Below are positions 62,911-64,000 of a DNA stretch of 64,000 nt, piece by piece (position 1 is the stretch's first letter; each line of letters begins with the position of its first letter). Source of the stretch: Halobellus sp. MBLA0158 (GTDB lineage: Archaea; Halobacteriota; Halobacteria; Halobacteriales; Haloferacaceae); NCBI RefSeq assembly GCF_041477585.1, contig NZ_JBGNYA010000001.1, positions 186,001 to 250,000 of the forward strand. The letters run 5' to 3'. The translations under genes and the position numbers were made by a program. The notes under the pieces were generated by a model. That model was not told the origin of the DNA and did no database searches. It saw only the letters and a list, made by a program, of their open reading frames with translations.

Positions 62911-63210
62911 CTACATCCAGAGCAGCTGCGCGTGGTAGGTGCCGTCGACGACGAGCACGCGCTCCTCGTCGACGATGCCGGCCTCGACCGCGACGCCCAC
63001 CGCGCGCTCGCCGACGATGTTGGCGACGCTGGCGCGGGTGAGGCTGTCGATCACGGTCTCCGCGTCGGCCTCGGCGGCCTCCTCGCCGCCGTAGAAGTCC
63101 TCTGTGACCTCCAGGGAGACGTCGCCGTCGACGTAGGTCTCGCCGAGGCACTCGGGGTCGCAGACCGAGACGAGCAGGCCCTCAGGCGTCTGTCGCTCGC
63201 GGAGTAACAT
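62911..63210 (-). CDS. DUF424 family protein
   Basis: The 99-residue protein begins MLLRERQTPEGLLVSVCDPE and has the DUF424 pattern of ETYVDGDVSLEVTEDFYGGEE and IVGERAVGVAVEAGIVDEERVL; the fold is a small alpha-beta domain found in archaea, function unknown. Its ATG overlaps the stop of the TPR gene by one base (TGATG); a GTG three bases upstream is an alternative. The two are therefore co-translated. Confidence 0.9.
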   Translation of the reverse strand: MLLRERQTPEGLLVSVCDPECLGETYVDGDVSLEVTEDFYGGEEAAEADAETVIDSLTRASVANIVGERAVGVAVEAGIVDEERVLVVDGTYHAQLLWM

Positions 63211-64000
63211 CACCGCTCTCGCTGTCTGTCGAGGGGCTCCTGGGCGTCCTCGACCAGGTCACCCAGGCCCTGCGGCTGGCCGCCCTGCTCTGGCTGGCCG
63301 CCCTGACCCTGCTCCAGCAGCTCCTGTTCGCGCTCCTCGCGCAGTTCGTCGGCCTGCTGTTGGGTCCGTTCGGCCTCCTCGTCGCGGCCGAGCTCTTCGA
63401 GCGCGCGGGCTTTCTCTTCGAGGACGTCGGCGGTGCGCATCCCCAGGCGGATGGCGTTGTCGAAGGCGTTGACCGCGTCCTCGTTGAGGCCGCGCTCGTG
63501 GAGGAAGAAGCCGCGGTTGTACCACGCCTGCGGGAAGCGCGGGTCGATCTCGACCGCGCGCTCGGCGTGGTGGAGCGCCTCCTCGACCTCGCCGGCGTTC
63601 CAGAGCGCGTACGCGAGGTTGGTCTCCGCGGAGGCGGCGTGCTCGGAGTCGTCGTCGATGCGGAGCGCCTCGCGGTAGGCGCCGATGGCCTCGTCCCACT
63701 CCTCCAGTTCGGCGTGGGCCGCGCCCTTGTTGACCCAGGCCTCCTGGGCCTCCAGGGAGTCCTCGTCGCCGAACCGCGCCGCGCGCTCGAAGGTCTCTGT
63801 CGCCTCCTCGAAGCGGTTGATCTGCATATACGAGAGCCCGACGTCGATGAGCTTCTCGACGTCGACCTGGTCGGAGGCGATGTTCCGTCGGTCGAGTTCG
63901 TCGGTGACGACGCGGGAGTCCACGGGGTCGACTTTCGTCGGGTCGACCTTCAGCTCCGGCGGGTCGAGGGTGAACTCCTCGTAGTCCTCGTCGAACCCCT
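63210..64000 (-). CDS. TPR-repeat protein (5' end outside window)
   Basis: The reading frame is open to the window edge, so the true start lies beyond 64000; a GTG at 63923 is internal. The visible 263 residues start FDEDYEEFTLDPPELKVDPT and contain at least four TPR motifs (about residues 60-215: NRFEEATETFERAARF, AWVNKGAAHAELEEWDEAI, TNLAYALWNAGEVEEALHH and AWYNRGFFLHERGLNEDAV), with a Gln/Gly-rich disordered tail. It is a protein-interaction scaffold, upstream and coupled to DUF424. The role is unknown. Confidence 0.9.
   Translation of the reverse strand, partial: GFDEDYEEFTLDPPELKVDPTKVDPVDSRVVTDELDRRNIASDQVDVEKLIDVGLSYMQINRFEEATETFERAARFGDEDSLEAQEAWVNKGAAHAELEEWDEAIGAYREALRIDDDSEHAASAETNLAYALWNAGEVEEALHHAERAVEIDPRFPQAWYNRGFFLHERGLNEDAVNAFDNAIRLGMRTADVLEEKARALEELGRDEEAERTQQQADELREEREQELLEQGQGGQPEQGGQPQGLGDLVEDAQEPLDRQRER

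Noticed and set aside
60334-63207. 957-residue plus-strand frame over sufS and the glycosyltransferase
   Set aside because: Two real genes lie on the other strand; the frame has shadow composition and no domain.
1-64000. CRISPR array, tRNA or rRNA genes
   Set aside because: No series of regular direct repeats with unique spacers, and no tRNA cloverleaf or rRNA-like stretch, is visible by eye; a tRNAscan or covariance search would settle it.
1-64000. Insertion sequence or provirus
   Set aside because: No transposase, integrase or matching terminal repeats found; the hairpin pair at 27.4 kb is the only candidate for a dispersed element.

Overview
This window is chromosomal DNA of a halophilic archaeon (class Halobacteria). 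The reasons are a very high GC content with strong G/C bias at third codon positions, strongly acidic proteins, twin-arginine lipoproteins, a duplicated TatC pair including a fused double TatC, a bat-type HTH sensor, a PGF-CTERM surface protein, and many leaderless genes with a TATA element about 26 bases before the start codon. The genus cannot be fixed from the sequence; a Haloferacales-type organism (Haloferax, Halorubrum, Halobellus or Haloplanus relatives) is plausible. I see no rRNA, tRNA, CRISPR array or intact insertion sequence. Most of the window is ordinary core genome in short operons.

Layout. 1-4.85 kb: end of a LarE-type sulfur transferase, then two divergent tatC genes, one with a 267-residue Asp/Ser-rich tail and one a double TatC. 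4.9-18.1 kb: a 7TM-PAS-GAF-HTH one-component sensor facing a 10.4-kb gene for a 3455-residue multidomain cell-surface protein; the 592 bases between them are rich in inverted repeats, including a perfect 32-nt palindrome. 18-24 kb: an information-processing block with a ribbon-helix-helix regulator overlapping a queuosine-precursor-type transporter, the rRNA methyltransferase RlmE, PCNA, a zinc-finger protein, primase large subunit PriL, a small membrane protein and the resolvase Hjc. 24-29.6 kb: a sulfatase-fold enzyme with GtrA, then S-adenosylhomocysteine metabolism (AhcY and a SAH/5'-deoxyadenosine deaminase-type amidohydrolase) with a DUF192 lipoprotein.

29.7-34.4 kb: translation initiation and ribosome biogenesis (aIF1A, Rio1, Dim2-like KH protein), a TbsP-like regulator and a thermosome subunit. 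34.6-40.7 kb: small haloarchaeal conserved proteins, two PHP-domain phosphoesterases, an SDR-like epimerase with a membrane partner, and a ComB-type phosphatase. 40.7-44.3 kb: a complete ECF transporter operon (S, fused double ATPase, T). 44.5-47.6 kb: a Cys-cluster protein, a UspA protein and an APC transporter. 47.7-53.2 kb: an Fe-S Rad3/DinG helicase, a 28-residue membrane peptide, an NMD3-like protein, HtpX and PspAB. 53.3-58.4 kb: two Tat lipoproteins, RadA, a LigM-like aminomethyltransferase-fold enzyme and a small zinc-ribbon membrane protein. 58.5-64 kb: the SufU and SufS iron-sulfur pair with an MscS channel and a secreted protein between them, a GT2 glycosyltransferase, a DUF424 protein and a TPR protein running off the end.

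The parts most worth a second look are the giant surface protein with its palindromic upstream region, the LigM-like demethylase behind an AT-rich promoter, the ECF transporter with an unassigned S component, and several small intergenic structured elements.
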